Shown here in pieces: positions 23,139 through 35,366 of a DNA stretch of 64,000 nt. Each line of letters begins with the position of its first letter. Position 1 is the first letter of the stretch. A program made the translations under genes and the position numbers. The stretch lies in contig NXFV01001905.1 of NCBI GenBank assembly GCA_002803225.1, positions 1 to 64,000 on the forward strand. The letters run 5' to 3'. The DNA comes from Gamarada debralockiae. Taxonomy: Eukaryota; Ascomycota; Leotiomycetes; Helotiales; Hyphodiscaceae. The notes beneath the pieces were generated by a model, which was given only the letters and a program-made list of their open reading frames with translations, was not told the origin of the DNA and searched no databases.

Positions 23139-26100
23139 TCATGATATCGTCTCCTCACGCCTCCCTGAACCATCACTTTTCACTTCATCGCTTGACTTTC
23201 GACGTTTCGGAATCCACGTAATGGAGCCGATATCGTCCATGACCCGTGGTCTCATATCAAATTCATACGGCTCTTCATCTTCCGGCGAAATGGCTTCGCA
23301 TCCCTTCCACGTATGTGCAAGCTCATTTGATCGCCCTCGCTGGTGTTTGATTTGGAACTCCTTAGCCTTCATGAAATGTCTGGAAAGCTCTTGGAGCGCC
23401 TTGGAGGAGATTACTTCCCGGTCGGTGTTGATCGCATTGCGTATCGCCTCACCACTGTCTTTACTAGTAAACAGAAACCTCGGAGGAGTTTCTTGCATTG
23501 CCTCCTCGTGCAGCTCCATGAGGGATTCCACCAAGTCGAGAGACCTGTCCTCGACCGCTATCTCCAAAATTCGGCGCCCTTGGGAATCTTCTGCTCTCAA
23601 TGATGCACCACCATTGATGAGAGTGGCAATGGCTCTTTTGTTTCCGCTTTTGACAGCACACAGCAAAGCCGTGTGACCGTACTCGTCTCTTGCTTCCTTC
23701 TGTGCTCCGGCCTGCAGCAGTTCTGTAATGATCCCGACATTCGACCTGGTCGCCGCGATCATCAATAGCGTCGAAATCTTAGGAGGCGTTATACCATTTA
23801 CAGCTTCGATCACCTTGTAGTTAGGGTCTACTCCAGCAGAGAGCAGAAGCTTCGCAATGTGCAAATATCCACCGCCGAGGGCTACAAAAAAAGGTACATA
23901 ATCTCTGAATCTTGCATCACTGACGGATGCTCCCTTGGAAAGCAGTAACTCGACAATTTCGGCATGGCCTCCAAAGCAAGCATACGCCAGCGCTCCAGAA
24001 CAAACATACATCAGCGGAGGTTGTCCGGACACACTTGAATCGTTTATGTCTGCGCCTGCGTCAATTAGAATCGAGGCTGCCGCAGAACGGCCTTGGAAAC
24101 ACGCCGTTAAAAAAGGTGATTTCTTTTGACAGCCTCGATGGTTGACTTCAGCTCCTGCGCTTAGTAGCATCGTTATAGCCTCGAGTGATCCAGTTTTCAC
24201 TGCGAAGAAAAGAGCTGATTCATCTTCGGCGCTCTTGATGTTGGGTGATACGCCTATATCCAGGAGCAACTGAAGAACTTCGACCCTGGAACTATCGGCT
24301 GCACAGGCTAACAATTGACGTCCTGCCCGCGTTGATACCTCTCCTTGAACCGCGCCAGCTTCAAGAAGGAGCTGCACAACTTCAGAATGCCCAGTGCATG
24401 CCGCCAGGAAGAGAGCGGAGTCTCCATTAGAATCCTGAGCATTCACGTCCGCTCCCGCCTGGAGAAGAATCTTCACAATCTCCTTTTGGCCATTCACTGC
24501 GGCGCCTGCCAAAGGGTGTTGGCGGAGCGCCGCATCGGCGGTGGAGCTGATCTCTCGAGCTTCATCTTCTTGGCTCTGAGCGAAGAAAATCCGACGTCGA
24601 GCGGGATGGTAAAATTGCTGGACAGCTGCTCGGAGTGATTGCGAGACTAACCTTGTTGGACTTAATATATATGGGGAAGCACCCAAGCCTAAGAGATATT
24701 CAACCATCGAGTGGTGTCCATTCGCAGCCGCGGCATACAAGGGTGTAGGGCTCCACTCGATTATGTCTGCAGTTTTGTTCGTAAAAGCCAGATCCGACAT
24801 TTTGCTGGACGCAGAAAATATATTCGCTCCGTGGGCAATGAGGACCTCTGCAACTTGTAGATTTGCAATGGACGCGGCTATGCTCAGAGGTAGTCCTCCC
24901 ATGGTCGATTCCACCGAGCACCCAACGTTAGCAGAGACCAAACACTTGACCACTTCATGCTTTCCATTTCGTATTGCTTCTATATAAGCGCATCTGCCCC
25001 TTGCATCTACTTTCAATGGATCAAGGCCGTGTTTGAGACACTTTTGCACCACAGCGACGTGCCCTGCCGATGCGGCATCAACAAGTGCATCCAGTTTGGC
25101 TTCTTCAAGCAGCACAGATATTGAAGTTAAGTTGTCGGCTTCTAAAACCTCAAGAAGACCTTCAATAATTCGATGATTGCCTTCAGTAACAGCTTGCTTC
25201 AATCGCTTTATGCCCAGTTGGGCATTTTTGCTCAGTAGCCTTGCGGGCTCCCAGCCCTGTTGACGCAGGTAATGTGCGATTTCAGCATGTCCAGCCAGTA
25301 TTGCTAGCTCAAGGGCGTTGCAAACGAGATAATCATACAAGACCGTGAAGAGACCGCATCTGAGACTAAGCTTTACGTGACTTGCGTCCATTTCAGATAG
25401 AAGGGTGATTCGGGGTGGACTATGCTGTACGAGGCAATGAACAATTGCTTGTTGATTACTAGCCACAGCTTCGATAACCAAATGACTCTGAATATGGACC
25501 CAGGGGTATTCAGTCATGGGCTGTGCGTATCTTTTAACATTGAGATCACTGGACGTAAGGTTTACTTGGAGTAGGTCCGGTATGCAAAGCCCGAGAACAT
25601 CAAGATTTCCTCGCTTGCACGCATCCAGCATCCGTGAGTAAAACCAGCCTTGTGCTGGTACTGATTTGGGGTCCCAGGTATCCTGAGCACAATATTCGAT
25701 GCGTTTCAACATATCCGGTGACACATGGGTTCTGTGTCTATCTTCAAAAAACCACTTTCCTGCATCCTCAAAGTACGTGGCTGGTCTAAAGGTTGGGTCG
25801 GTCTTCAAAAGTATGTGAATTAATTGGCAGTGGTTAGTGGTCAGGGCCCATCCGACGGGCTCAAGGTAGGGATATTTTGTCCTTGTACGTATATTGGTAT
25901 GCCAGGGCCGAAAGTCGAACGGCAATTGCTTTTGTAGGACGAGCTCGTGGAAAAGGTCGTCTCGCCTCGTTTTCTCCGCGTTATTAGGAAGGAATCTGGC
26001 TGTATGCCAGAGCCAATTCTCACGAACATATCCCAAGAGCCGATACTTGTCAAGGAGGTGTTCGACGGGTTTGGTCTTTTTGGTGATGTACCTGTTGTAA

Positions 26101-28518
26101 TCGATGTTCGTGACTGTGGGCTTGTGATGGGCTATCCTGGTCAAACGAGTTATTGTATCAAGTGGACCCTTGTTTGATGCAGCCAACTGGATATTAGAAA
26201 AGGTCTTTTCCATGGCCGTCATTGCTGCCGTCACATGGTTGTCCACGTACACTGTGACCTTGGTCTCGAAATCGGAAAAGTTCAAGTAGGCAACACAGAC
26301 CTCGCCAAGAAGTTCGTCCGCCTCTGTCTGATTGAAATGGAAGAACTTTTCCTTGGTAGTCTGATTGTCAAGAATGTATTGCTGGACAGTGTAATGGGCA
26401 AGTTGGACTGTACGTGCCTCCTCGTCGACGACTACGAGATTCCCACAGGCTCGGACGAGTCGAAGGATATCTGTTGGTATTTTTTCCTCGTTCCAATGCC
26501 TGTCCTCTATGTTGAAAGCAATGCCCTCACAAATTTCCTCGACAATGAGCGGGCGGCGGGCGCAAATGATCCATCGGAACATGCGCTTGACCATTTCTTG
26601 TCTCTCTTCTCCGACAATTCTCCCAAGAAGGCGATCATACGTCTCACCCAGATCTTTTGGAAGATTGAGAAGGGTCTTCTTGATGGCATCGTCTGATTCG
26701 GCAGTGCAAAGCTCATCCAGTTGGAACTTCACCCACAGAAACATACCTTTTGCACCTTTGATTAGGGCGTTCACCATATCCTGTTGCAATCCAGACTTTC
26801 GAATTACCAAGTCACCTCGTTCAAGTAGGGATGCCACCGAATGGCAAATATAATCTTCGATATCTGTTGAGATGGCCTTTTCGGAGACCTGAATGCGGAA
26901 ACTCGACCCTGGAATAGAAGACAAAGCCAGTTCGGTATCTTGGCGACACGTCATGAAAACTTTGACAGGTACGCGGTGACTTCTTGTTAGCCGCTTCAAT
27001 GCATCAAGGATACTTTGGCGGTCTTGTTCATTGACTGTTCAGGACTTCAGAGTTAGTACTAGGTTTTGAGAAATATTTGAGAACATTGACTTCGACATAT
27101 GGGCCGTGAGGTAGGTTCAGGGAGCGATCATGTGTCGCGACTCCCGAAACAGACTGGAGGAAAGGAGACAGTAAATACGAACCCTCATCGATTCCGTCGA
27201 CTGCCAGAACCACGTTCTCGAATTGATCAATGGACTTTGAAAGGATGTTAAGAACATCTTTTGTTTCTGGGACTCGTTCTCCGTCTCGGTAGTACTCCTG
27301 GATGAGCTCTACAACCTCCGAAGGCATTTCAATGTCTTCAAGAAGACTGCGTACTAACGTACCAAGGATAGCAATAGGCTCCAGAGTCCGTTTGTCGGCA
27401 TAGTCGCAGTAATGATAGCCAATTGGACGGCGCTCCGATTCCGAGGCAGTTAAAAATAAGTCGATCACACTAGATGCTAGAATAGTCTTCCCACACCCGG
27501 CTATCAAAGAGACACGGTTAGAAAATGAGCATGGTAGAGAAGCAGATGGAAAACTCACGAATACCATAACAGCATAGAACTGCCGAGCTTTTGAGGTTGT
27601 ACCAAGCTTTGTACTCGATCGTAGCAAACAACCAATTCCCCGTGCCCTGGTGTCTTATACTCCTGACCTTCGCGTGCTTCTGATGGCTTCCAGTGACAGA
27701 CAATAATCTGAACAACTTCTTCTTTGTCTCGGCTACAGAAGTCGTCTGTTAGTGTAGTCCTTCTTGCACTATCGAGGAAAGAACACACCTCTGTTACTCA
27801 TTTCCTGCAACTGCCTGTCTCTCAAAGCAATAGCTCTTTCCTCAGCTGCTTCAATCATATGGCAAGTCTCCGCTTCCTTCTCCACAGTCTTCCTATGGGC
27901 TCTGAACCTCGCTTCCGCATCCTTAAACTTCTGCTCAACGCTCGAGCTTAACGGTTGCATGACGCTTTTCAAGACATTCTTCTGTTGGGCTTTTATCATG
28001 CTCCTGAATTCCATACACAGCTCAATGATATCCAAATACGTATTCGCTAGCGATTCCGTCAACCAGGGGTGTTTATCGTGGGAGAATATTCGTTGATAGT
28101 CCTTCCATTTCATTAGAAAATGTCCAACCAAAGCTTATCCAAGAAAGAGCAAACACACAAAAAGCCTAGGCAAAATATCTCCAATCCTCCCTAGAGTATC
28201 CGTCATCTTCTCATAAAACTTCCCAAAACCTTTCGCAAGCACCAGCACAACCCTCAAACTACCCCATATCGGCGCCAGAAATGTCGGCGCAATATTCGCA
28301 AAGGCATCCATAGCCTTACCATATTCCTCAATCTTGTCCACCAAGGGCTGTATCGCAGCGATCGCATTACGCGTCTTGGACTTGAGTTTATCCTCTCGAT
28401 CTGCATTCGAGGTGCCATAGTATAAGTTCTGGATCGTGGCTTCTTTAAACAGTACAGCCTCGTCTGGATCCAGACGCTCGAGATAGCGGGTCTGTGCCTT
28501 TTCCCAAGGGTCTGCCAT
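23139..28518 (-). CDS. NACHT-ankyrin NLR-like receptor, 5 exons
   Basis: Exons 28518-28159, 28101-27789, 27732-27559, 27500-27183 and 27034-23139 join in frame to 1686 aa; introns are 57, 56, 58 and 148 nt (the last, with a GTTCGT donor, is less sure). The N-terminal ~220 residues are the DUF7708-like domain (APIWGSLRVVLVLAKGF, DYQRIFSHDKHPWL). TGNWLFATIEYKAW and GIPGCGKTILASSV (Walker A, about 283-290) begin NACHT; Walker B is VVLAVDGIDE and VKVFMTCRQD follows. A helical region (GMFLWVKFQLDELC, AHYTVQQYIL) leads into at least 14 ankyrin repeats spanning about 860-1600 (EIVKILLQAGADVNAQDSNG, EVVQLLLEAGAVQGE, EIVELLLSKGASV). It is a STAND-type immune or incompatibility receptor by family; the trigger is unknown. 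It is a different lineage from the 16.6 kb NLR (long 3.9-kb last exon), convergent with it, and fully open. Confidence 0.85.
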
Positions 28519-29196
28519 GTCGTCTGTCGGTGATGTCAGGACATCGCTGGGGAAGATGACGATGATAGCGAAGATCGCAAATTGAAAAAGAGGTTTGAAA
28601 GAGAGACATGGTCGCGATTGAGAGCTTTCTGAAGAGGTGTGCTGCGGTGTGTTGTGGTCAAGGATTGAGTGGCCGTGTGGCTTCGAAAATCTGCCTGCAG
28701 AAAGGCCAGGCCGCCTGCGAGGCTGCTACTTAGGCGTAGCTTAGCGTTACTTATATATATATATTATTTTTAATATCTTATATCTTTCGAACATATGAAA
28801 GAGTTTTAAAAGCTTCTCTGAAGATTCATAGGTTCAAAGACGAAGTTCCCTCGGCTTCATTTGGCTGAGGATTGGCATTTCCTTTTAGTCTCGTGTAAAC
28901 GCAGGACAGCAAGGCTGACACCAAACAACCGAGGAAGGAAAAGAGGTAGATGTCACTCAACCGGCTCCTTTGCGCGAATGATTAGAATCCAAAATCCCAT
29001 TCCAGTGATTGAATTGATTTAAATACAGTCTCTATCACATCAACCCGACCGTAGCATCTTAAGACGTCATAGGAATCTTTTCATTCTATCATCAATCTCC
29101 AACCTATGCACAATCATAAAAACCAATGAACAAGGGGGTATCTTTATTTCCAAAACCCGCTGTAAATGCAAAACACAGGAAGCCCGCCCTACTCTC
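28519..29196. other. intergenic with AT-rich tract
   Basis: Promoter side of the second NLR. It includes an AT-rich stretch (28749-28790, TATATATATATATTATTTTT-like). No gene recognised. Confidence 0.5.
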
Positions 29197-32100
29197 TCAA
29201 CTAGATCCCAACTCCGTATCCTCTTCTACCGGTACAGGTGTCCTGACCGTCAACTCTCCACTCTCATCAGAGCCTAATTCCAACTGGCCTTCTTCCCGCA
29301 CTGGACTCGACGCCGTTGACATCTCTGCAGTTTGGGTCTCTACGGCAGCGCCGTTGGCCGCAGCGATCCTCTCAGCTCTCCTCTGCGCATTCCGCTCCTC
29401 TCGCTGTCTGATGAGATCTTTCTCCGCTTCAATGGCTTTATGCCTCCTGGTCTCCACCTCATCCCTCTTCACCACCTTCCTCAATCCCTCAGATGCGTGG
29501 ATCAAGCCGTCGATACTGATAGCGTGGTTCGTCATCTGATGATTGATATACGTATATACACTCGCCGGCGTCTCACAATGCATCAGTTGCGTCTCATTCA
29601 ACTTGAGGAGAGCCAACGCGACTTGGAAGAGGAACGTGCTGCCGTCGTTAGTGCAGAGAACTACATCCCAGACGCGGAACAAAGCTTCAGCTGAGAGACA
29701 ATCAGTGAAGACGCTGAGGAACCATTGGAAAGTCAGAGTCTCAAGCTCGATGCTCAGATCGTCGAAATGGGCGGATAGCTTGGGGAGGGTTTCAGTGACG
29801 TATTGCCGGAGAACCTGTTGGTCCGCACGAGAGGCGAGGAGACTGTGGTCGTAGTAGCCTCGTGGGAGGATGTTCTCGATTATGCTGGTGAGCACCCAGA
29901 AGGCGTCTTCGGCTGTGGGCATGATGAGTAAGAGACAGGCTGTGATTAGATTCATGCCTTGGCAGTATCCTACTTCTGCGTTGCGACGTGAGTAGGCTAG
30001 GAGAACCTCGTTCAGCTTCGTTACTCCTGGACCTTTTCTGAAGAAGATGTTATCGGTTAAGGTGCGGTTGATATCCATTTGGATTTGCGCAACGATTGAC
30101 GGATCATCGTCTCCTTCTCTATGAGCCAGATCCTCATAGTAGCCAGGGATCCGAAGCGCTGTTGCTCCAGAGCATTCAGCCCAGATCTTTGCACGATAGG
30201 CGACCGGTATGCCGCCCAGTAATAACATCTTGAACTCGGCCCACTTTGCACGTCCAACTTTGCCTTTGTTGCCTAGCCCAGCAACACCGATCATTTCACC
30301 ATCGGTCAAAGAAGCTTCCGGCATAGTAGCCACTACTCTTTGGGAACGAGTATCAGCTGCAAGAGCAGCGGCGGCAGCTGCCTCGCCCTCACGCTTCCGT
30401 TCAGCTCTTACTTTACGAAGAAAGTCGTTCCATTTGACGGTCTTCTCTCGTTGCAAAGAATCGTGGACGTCTCCCAGCTGTTTTAAGAGTAGCTTGACAG
30501 GCTCAGTATCCTCATGCGTGAGCGCCATTGGTGTGGAAGGTGCAGCTGTGTCAGGTTTCGATATCGTAGCATGATCAGAAGTCACTGATATCGCTGGCGG
30601 AGCCGCAGCTGTACTGCTTGATGGCAAGAAACCTCGCTCCTCGGTCGTAATTCCAGGCGACTTAGGAACTTCGCCACCCTCCATCACCTCGAAAGCTGGG
30701 ATGCCTCCAGATGGAGTATGTGAGAGTAGCTCTGTGGGGAAAGTGGCAATCTTTAGGTAGTCTTGCCAACGCTTGGCCGGCTTGCCATCTTCCTCAATCG
30801 ATACAGGTGTGTCAGGCCTCTCATCTGAAACTGCGACATCCTCTGAAACATCGGATGAAATTCCACTTCTGCCACTACTCAACATCTCTACTCGACTTCC
30901 TCGATTCGACTTTTGCATCTTCTCGGCCGCTTCTCGTTGTCGCTTCTTCCGACGTTGGTCATATATAAATCCAAATCTGTCGGTCAAGAACTCCTGATTG
31001 TAGGGATTGTTATATGTTGCCGTGACCGTCGGTGGTTGGGCATCTGGTGGCAGAATGGTGTCCATCTCCACAGGACCATAATTGTCGGCTCCAGCTGAAC
31101 GAGTGCTCTCTGGACTTGCTCCCATAGTATCCCACCGTTCTGGCTGCTGGCCTCTTGCAGCAGTGCCCGAACTTGTGGAAGCTGTTGGGCGTCTTGTGGT
31201 AGGGATAGCCTTAGATGCTGGTTTCGGAGGAGCAGTTCTAGCTGAAGTAGTGGTTCTAGCGCTTGCTGTCGATTGAGCTCTGCCTGGCGGAGTAGTCCCA
31301 GCACTGCTTGCCCGCCCGCGGCCATTCGTACCATCAACATCTCGAGTCGTAGTGCCCGCCACCAATTTCAAGGCCAATGTTGCTAAGCCTGAGGAGGCCT
31401 TTCGATCGCGACCGGGCAGAGTAGCCACATTGCCTGAATGAATGCTAGAGGAACGACTAGCAGGTTTCATGGTTTCTGGAGGTTGGAAAATTCCGTTCTC
31501 CAAGATGGTTTGTCGACCAGTGCCACTCCCATTTCGCATTGTTGACGCAGTGACTTTAACTCCGTTCACAGCATCCTCATTGATACTGCTTGCCCGACTG
31601 CTCTTTCTGCTGGTTCCAGATCCCCAAATGTAGTCTTTCCACCCTCTAGGTGCATTCGCGGGCTTATTGCTCTGTAGAGCTCTAAGCGCATCCCTTGCGC
31701 GAATCGTAGCATCGCTCTCCGTCGTTCCCATATCTCCAAGCACCACCGTATCACTCATCGCATCAGTCATCATATCTACCAAGCCGAGCCCTTTCGTTGA
31801 CGCACTGCTTGAAACATCTGCTGCCTTCTGCTCGCCTTCAATAGCACGTAACCGGGTTTCCAGATCCAGATTTGATAGTCCACATTCCAAGATTATCTTC
31901 CTCAATGCGCGCTCCCTTTCTTCCCCCCTCCGCCGAAGGATTGAAATTTGTATATCTCTTTGAGCCAAGTCTTCTGCGATCTGCCTAACCAATGCGACAG
32001 CTCCATTCCGTGCAATCAAACGTTCAATATGCTCATCGTTCGCGAGGTGGATTGCTCCAGGGACATGCGACGTGGCGAGCGGGGCATCGTCAAACAGGGC

Positions 32101-32682
32101 CGAGCGGGTCTTTGCTGAGGGCGAAGATATTGTCAGGCTCTCGACGATGGAGGAAGGGGGATCGGAGGGCTTTCGAGAAGACTGTGCCGTGCCATCATTC
32201 GTCCGCAGCGGAAATGTGCGCTCGTCTCTTGGTGATTCGGGGGTGAAGGATGGGAATGAAGTCAAGGATTTATCCGAAATCGATGATGCCGAGCTCGAGA
32301 TATAGGATGAGTATTTTCGAGGTTTGACTCGTATTGTCTGCGATCTTGAGCTCTTTCGTGAAGAGGTTGAATGATGCGACCCTGTCCTTTGGAGCTTGGA
32401 ATCAACATCCAGCTCCATGATACTCAAATCACCGAAGCCCTCGTAGTGATCGAGCTGGAACTTGCCCAGTCGTTCCTCCTCGTAGGACAGCCTCCTCACT
32501 GTCGTTTGAAAAGCGTTGTAGTGGCATCCGACATAAGAAGCTTCCGTGAAAGCAGGATTGCATAGGAAACGTATATCGTGAAGCTGGTTGAGGGAGTTTG
32601 GAAGTGGTGATGGGGTGATGCAAGGCTTGTTTATCGGTGCATCAGGGCTTTTAAAAAGAACGCATTCTCGTTTGCCATCCAT
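29197..32682 (-). CDS. TBC-domain Rab GTPase-activating protein
   Basis: A single 1161-aa ORF starts at ATG 32682. The N-terminal two thirds are serine-rich and disordered, with a coiled patch near residues 220-290 and a TTT/PPK low-complexity run near 470-520. The TBC domain starts near residue 820 (GIPVAYRAKIWAECSGA) and contains the arginine finger motif (IQMDINRT, about 869-876) and the glutamine finger (YCQGMN, about 903-908), then FWVLTSIIENILPRGYY and FRVWDVVLC. With both catalytic fingers intact it should stimulate GTP hydrolysis by a Rab, as Gyp/Msb3-type proteins do. A charged coiled coil (EAEKDLIRQREERNAQRRAE) and an acidic tail follow. It shares a 440-bp divergent promoter region with the SDR gene. 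Confidence 0.93.
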   Translation of the reverse strand: MDGKRECVLFKSPDAPINKPCITPSPLPNSLNQLHDIRFLCNPAFTEASYVGCHYNAFQTTVRRLSYEEERLGKFQLDHYEGFGDLSIMELDVDSKLQRTGSHHSTSSRKSSRSQTIRVKPRKYSSYISSSASSISDKSLTSFPSFTPESPRDERTFPLRTNDGTAQSSRKPSDPPSSIVESLTISSPSAKTRSALFDDAPLATSHVPGAIHLANDEHIERLIARNGAVALVRQIAEDLAQRDIQISILRRRGEERERALRKIILECGLSNLDLETRLRAIEGEQKAADVSSSASTKGLGLVDMMTDAMSDTVVLGDMGTTESDATIRARDALRALQSNKPANAPRGWKDYIWGSGTSRKSSRASSINEDAVNGVKVTASTMRNGSGTGRQTILENGIFQPPETMKPASRSSSIHSGNVATLPGRDRKASSGLATLALKLVAGTTTRDVDGTNGRGRASSAGTTPPGRAQSTASARTTTSARTAPPKPASKAIPTTRRPTASTSSGTAARGQQPERWDTMGASPESTRSAGADNYGPVEMDTILPPDAQPPTVTATYNNPYNQEFLTDRFGFIYDQRRKKRQREAAEKMQKSNRGSRVEMLSSGRSGISSDVSEDVAVSDERPDTPVSIEEDGKPAKRWQDYLKIATFPTELLSHTPSGGIPAFEVMEGGEVPKSPGITTEERGFLPSSSTAAAPPAISVTSDHATISKPDTAAPSTPMALTHEDTEPVKLLLKQLGDVHDSLQREKTVKWNDFLRKVRAERKREGEAAAAAALAADTRSQRVVATMPEASLTDGEMIGVAGLGNKGKVGRAKWAEFKMLLLGGIPVAYRAKIWAECSGATALRIPGYYEDLAHREGDDDPSIVAQIQMDINRTLTDNIFFRKGPGVTKLNEVLLAYSRRNAEVGYCQGMNLITACLLLIMPTAEDAFWVLTSIIENILPRGYYDHSLLASRADQQVLRQYVTETLPKLSAHFDDLSIELETLTFQWFLSVFTDCLSAEALFRVWDVVLCTNDGSTFLFQVALALLKLNETQLMHCETPASVYTYINHQMTNHAISIDGLIHASEGLRKVVKRDEVETRRHKAIEAEKDLIRQREERNAQRRAERIAAANGAAVETQTAEMSTASSPVREEGQLELGSDESGELTVRTPVPVEEDTELGSS

Positions 32683-33122
32683 GACAGGGCACTATTTGTT
32701 GGCATGAATCAAGTACCGTTGGCAATATTGAAGAGTTTTTCACAGCAACTTCTACGATATTCTCTACTTCTACTTCTTCCTTTCAACCCCTTTACTTGTG
32801 CTTCTTACTTTGGCGTGCTATTCTGGGCAATGAGACAATTTCTTGTACAAATGCCGCATGTTCTCGTGCAACTTTGACATCGACCCTGATGGACAAAAAG
32901 TCGGAGATCCCCTGCTTCTACTTAGTCATCTCCCGTCGTTCGTTGATTGGGCTAGACTTCGTCCGAGGCATCTTCCCCCCAGATTCGGCCCAGAAAGCTC
33001 CCCGCTTCCGCCATGGCTTCAAGCTGACGGCCGAGATTGAGGGTTCTTCATCTCCTCCTTCCTTTCTATAAGTGTCCAATTTCCCTTCCTTTGCAGGCTT
33101 TCATACCATTTGTGCCTCCGAA
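32683..33122. promoter_or_regulatory. divergent promoter region TBC / SDR
   Basis: A 440-bp spacer between two head-to-head starts. It contains pyrimidine-rich tracts (CTACTTCTACTTCTTCCTTTC near 32765) typical of fungal core promoters near transcription starts. No TATA box or known operator stands out. Confidence 0.45.
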
Positions 33123-34170
33123 ATGACCGCAATTGCAAAGAGACGGCTTGCGGCCCTGAGCGAGCAGCTCGTAAGCCCAATTCCAGACCAAGGCAAATTC
33201 GAAAACATTCCAGTCCTCAAGAAGATTGCGCCGGATTCCAATGGGCCACGAGTGAAGGGTAAAGTTGTCATCGTAACAGGTAGCACTCATCCAATCACTC
33301 CCGCAATTCAATATACTAACCCGAACTGGAGGGACCAATTCTGCCTTGGGTATTGGACGAGCGTCAGCACATCAATTTGCGCAGAATGGTGCAAGAGCGG
33401 TCTACATATGCGACTACGACGATTCAAACCTCGAAACCCATAAACGTGAGATCACATCATTATATCCTGGTGTTGATGTTCATACCCGCAAATTCGATGC
33501 TGCAGATGAGGCGTCAGTGAAGGCTGTTGTGGATGATGCTGTTAAGGCTTATGGTCGACTGGATATCTTCTTTGCCAATGCAGGTATTGTCGGACAACCG
33601 AAGCTCTTTACGGATATTACTGCAGATGAGTTCTTGTTTACGTTGAGGACTAATGTTGTCAGGTAATGAGTCCCCAATTTTCGGGATTGTGGCAATTGCT
33701 GATGTCCGCATAGCGTACACCTCGCAGCCAAATATGCCGCCCCAGCTATGATGATTACATCCGCAGACAAGAAATACCCCTCAGGAAGCATCATTGGCAC
33801 TGCATCCGTGGCAGGTCTCCGATCCAACGCAGGCTCCAGCGACTATTCCGCCTCGAAAGCCGGCGTCGTGTCTCTCGCACAAACAATTGCATATCAATTG
33901 GCAGGAACAGGCATTCGCATCAACGCGATATGCCCTGGCGTGATTGAGACGGGCATGACAAAAATGATGTACGATGCAGCGAGAGAGAGGGGAACAGAGA
34001 AGAAGATTGGTCAACTCAATCCATTGAGGAGAGGAGCACATGCAGATGAGGTTGCGAGAGTGGCGTTGTTTTTGGGCAGTGAGGAGAGTAGCTATGTCAA
34101 TGGACAGGCTTGGGCTGTTGATGGTGGTTTGAGTGCTGGACATCCTTTTGTTCCTGGTAAGCTAGGTTAG
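33123..34170 (+). CDS. short-chain dehydrogenase/reductase
   Basis: Exons 33123-33279, 33332-33662 and 33714-34170 give 314 aa; introns of 52 and 51 nt have GT/AG borders and fitting phases. Classical SDR signatures are present: cofactor loop [10 protein letters not shown] (52-61; the intron splits it), acidic CDYDD after strand 2 (favouring NAD), FANAGI, active-site Ser in GTASVAG, YSASK (Tyr207, Lys211) and [10 protein letters not shown]. The C-terminal [13 protein letters not shown] is usual for the family. It is a soluble NAD(P)-dependent oxidoreductase of about normal length, with an N-terminal extension of some 45 residues; substrate unknown. All catalytic residues are intact. Confidence 0.92.
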
Positions 34171-35366
34171 AATCCAAAGCTTGTGCCTTTTAGGCTCCTC
34201 CGCAGCTCTCCGTTGCGGGCCTTAGGTGCCTTTTCTGATGTGCTCAAAGACTATGGTCTGAACCAATCACTTGGAACTAGAAAGTGAGCTGAGGTGCAAA
34301 GTATCCAGAGAAGATGGAGTGCCTGTTAGTAAGTTGACAAAGGAGAGCACCATGAGATCCAATTGCTTGGATCACATATTACCAAGTTGAGGAAGCTCGT
34401 CAAGCCCTCATTTTTCTTTCTTATTATAAATCGTATCGCGAAGCTCGCTTTGCACTCGTACTCGTATTATTTCGCGCGATTGTCCATGAGTTACTCGATT
34501 CGTCCTAGGCATGGCTTTTTGTATTATGCGCAACCGAAGACTTCGTCGCATCAGGAAGTGGGGAGGTGGGAAGCAATGCCTTCGTGCGATCAGTCGACCA
34601 AGAATAGAAGGAAGAGGGGAGATGCTAAAAGTTTAGCGCCAGTATAACCCCCCTCCCCATTTCCCAAGCCAGGACTTCTTCTGTACGACAGAGTGTCTCC
34701 CAATGCTGTCGTAATACAAGTCGTTCCTAAGGCTCAGGTCACACCACAGTAGTAACCGGAGCAACTTACCATTTTCTGTCGGACAGTGGTATATGTTGTA
34801 GGTGCGGCAGGGAGAACATATCGTCCAGTCAAGTTTGTTCTGTGGTATATTGTAATACTCAGCCAAGAGGCACGTTTGAACACTGGTATGGCTAAAATAT
34901 GGGCGCAACGCACACAATGATCATCGATGTCCACCATTGCACGTTTCAATGATGCGAAATTATCCGTTTGATTTCTTCGAGATGCACTGAGACCTGCCAA
35001 TTGTACATAAGATAACAGCGTGCGTGAGCGTCTCTCGATGAATGTGCTGCGAGTGGACACGATTTCAATGCAAAGACGGTTGCTGGAGCACTCAAGTAGC
35101 AACAGTTCTGTCGCGGACCGTATCAAGTACAGCTGTAACATTGACACCTCACGAGGATATTGGGCAGTGGAGACATCAACACAACTTCCAAGAGGCTAGG
35201 GAGTTTCTGACGTAGTAACCAAGACGAGAGCTCCTTCTTTCTTCGCTTTGGGACAGCTATATATTCCACCCTGTTCCCATCGAAGAATTAAAGTCTGTTC
35301 ACACTCAATTTAATCGTTCATCTCTAAAAGCCGCAGTCAATTGAAGCAAAGATACTCACCACCATC
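34171..35366. other. intergenic, no gene recognised
   Basis: Overlapping minus-strand ORFs (34633-35147) have no domain, no signal peptide and no splice continuity. The right end is the promoter of the broken secreted-protein gene and includes TATATAT at about 35260. Confidence 0.5.

Noticed and set aside
28749..28790. AT-rich tract as a centromere-like or replication-origin element
   Set aside because: Too short and without recognisable consensus; ordinary for fungal intergenic DNA.
30209..30574. Plus-strand 121-aa ORF over the TBC gene
   Set aside because: Shadow of the TBC ORF with Ser-rich composition mirrored from the coding strand.
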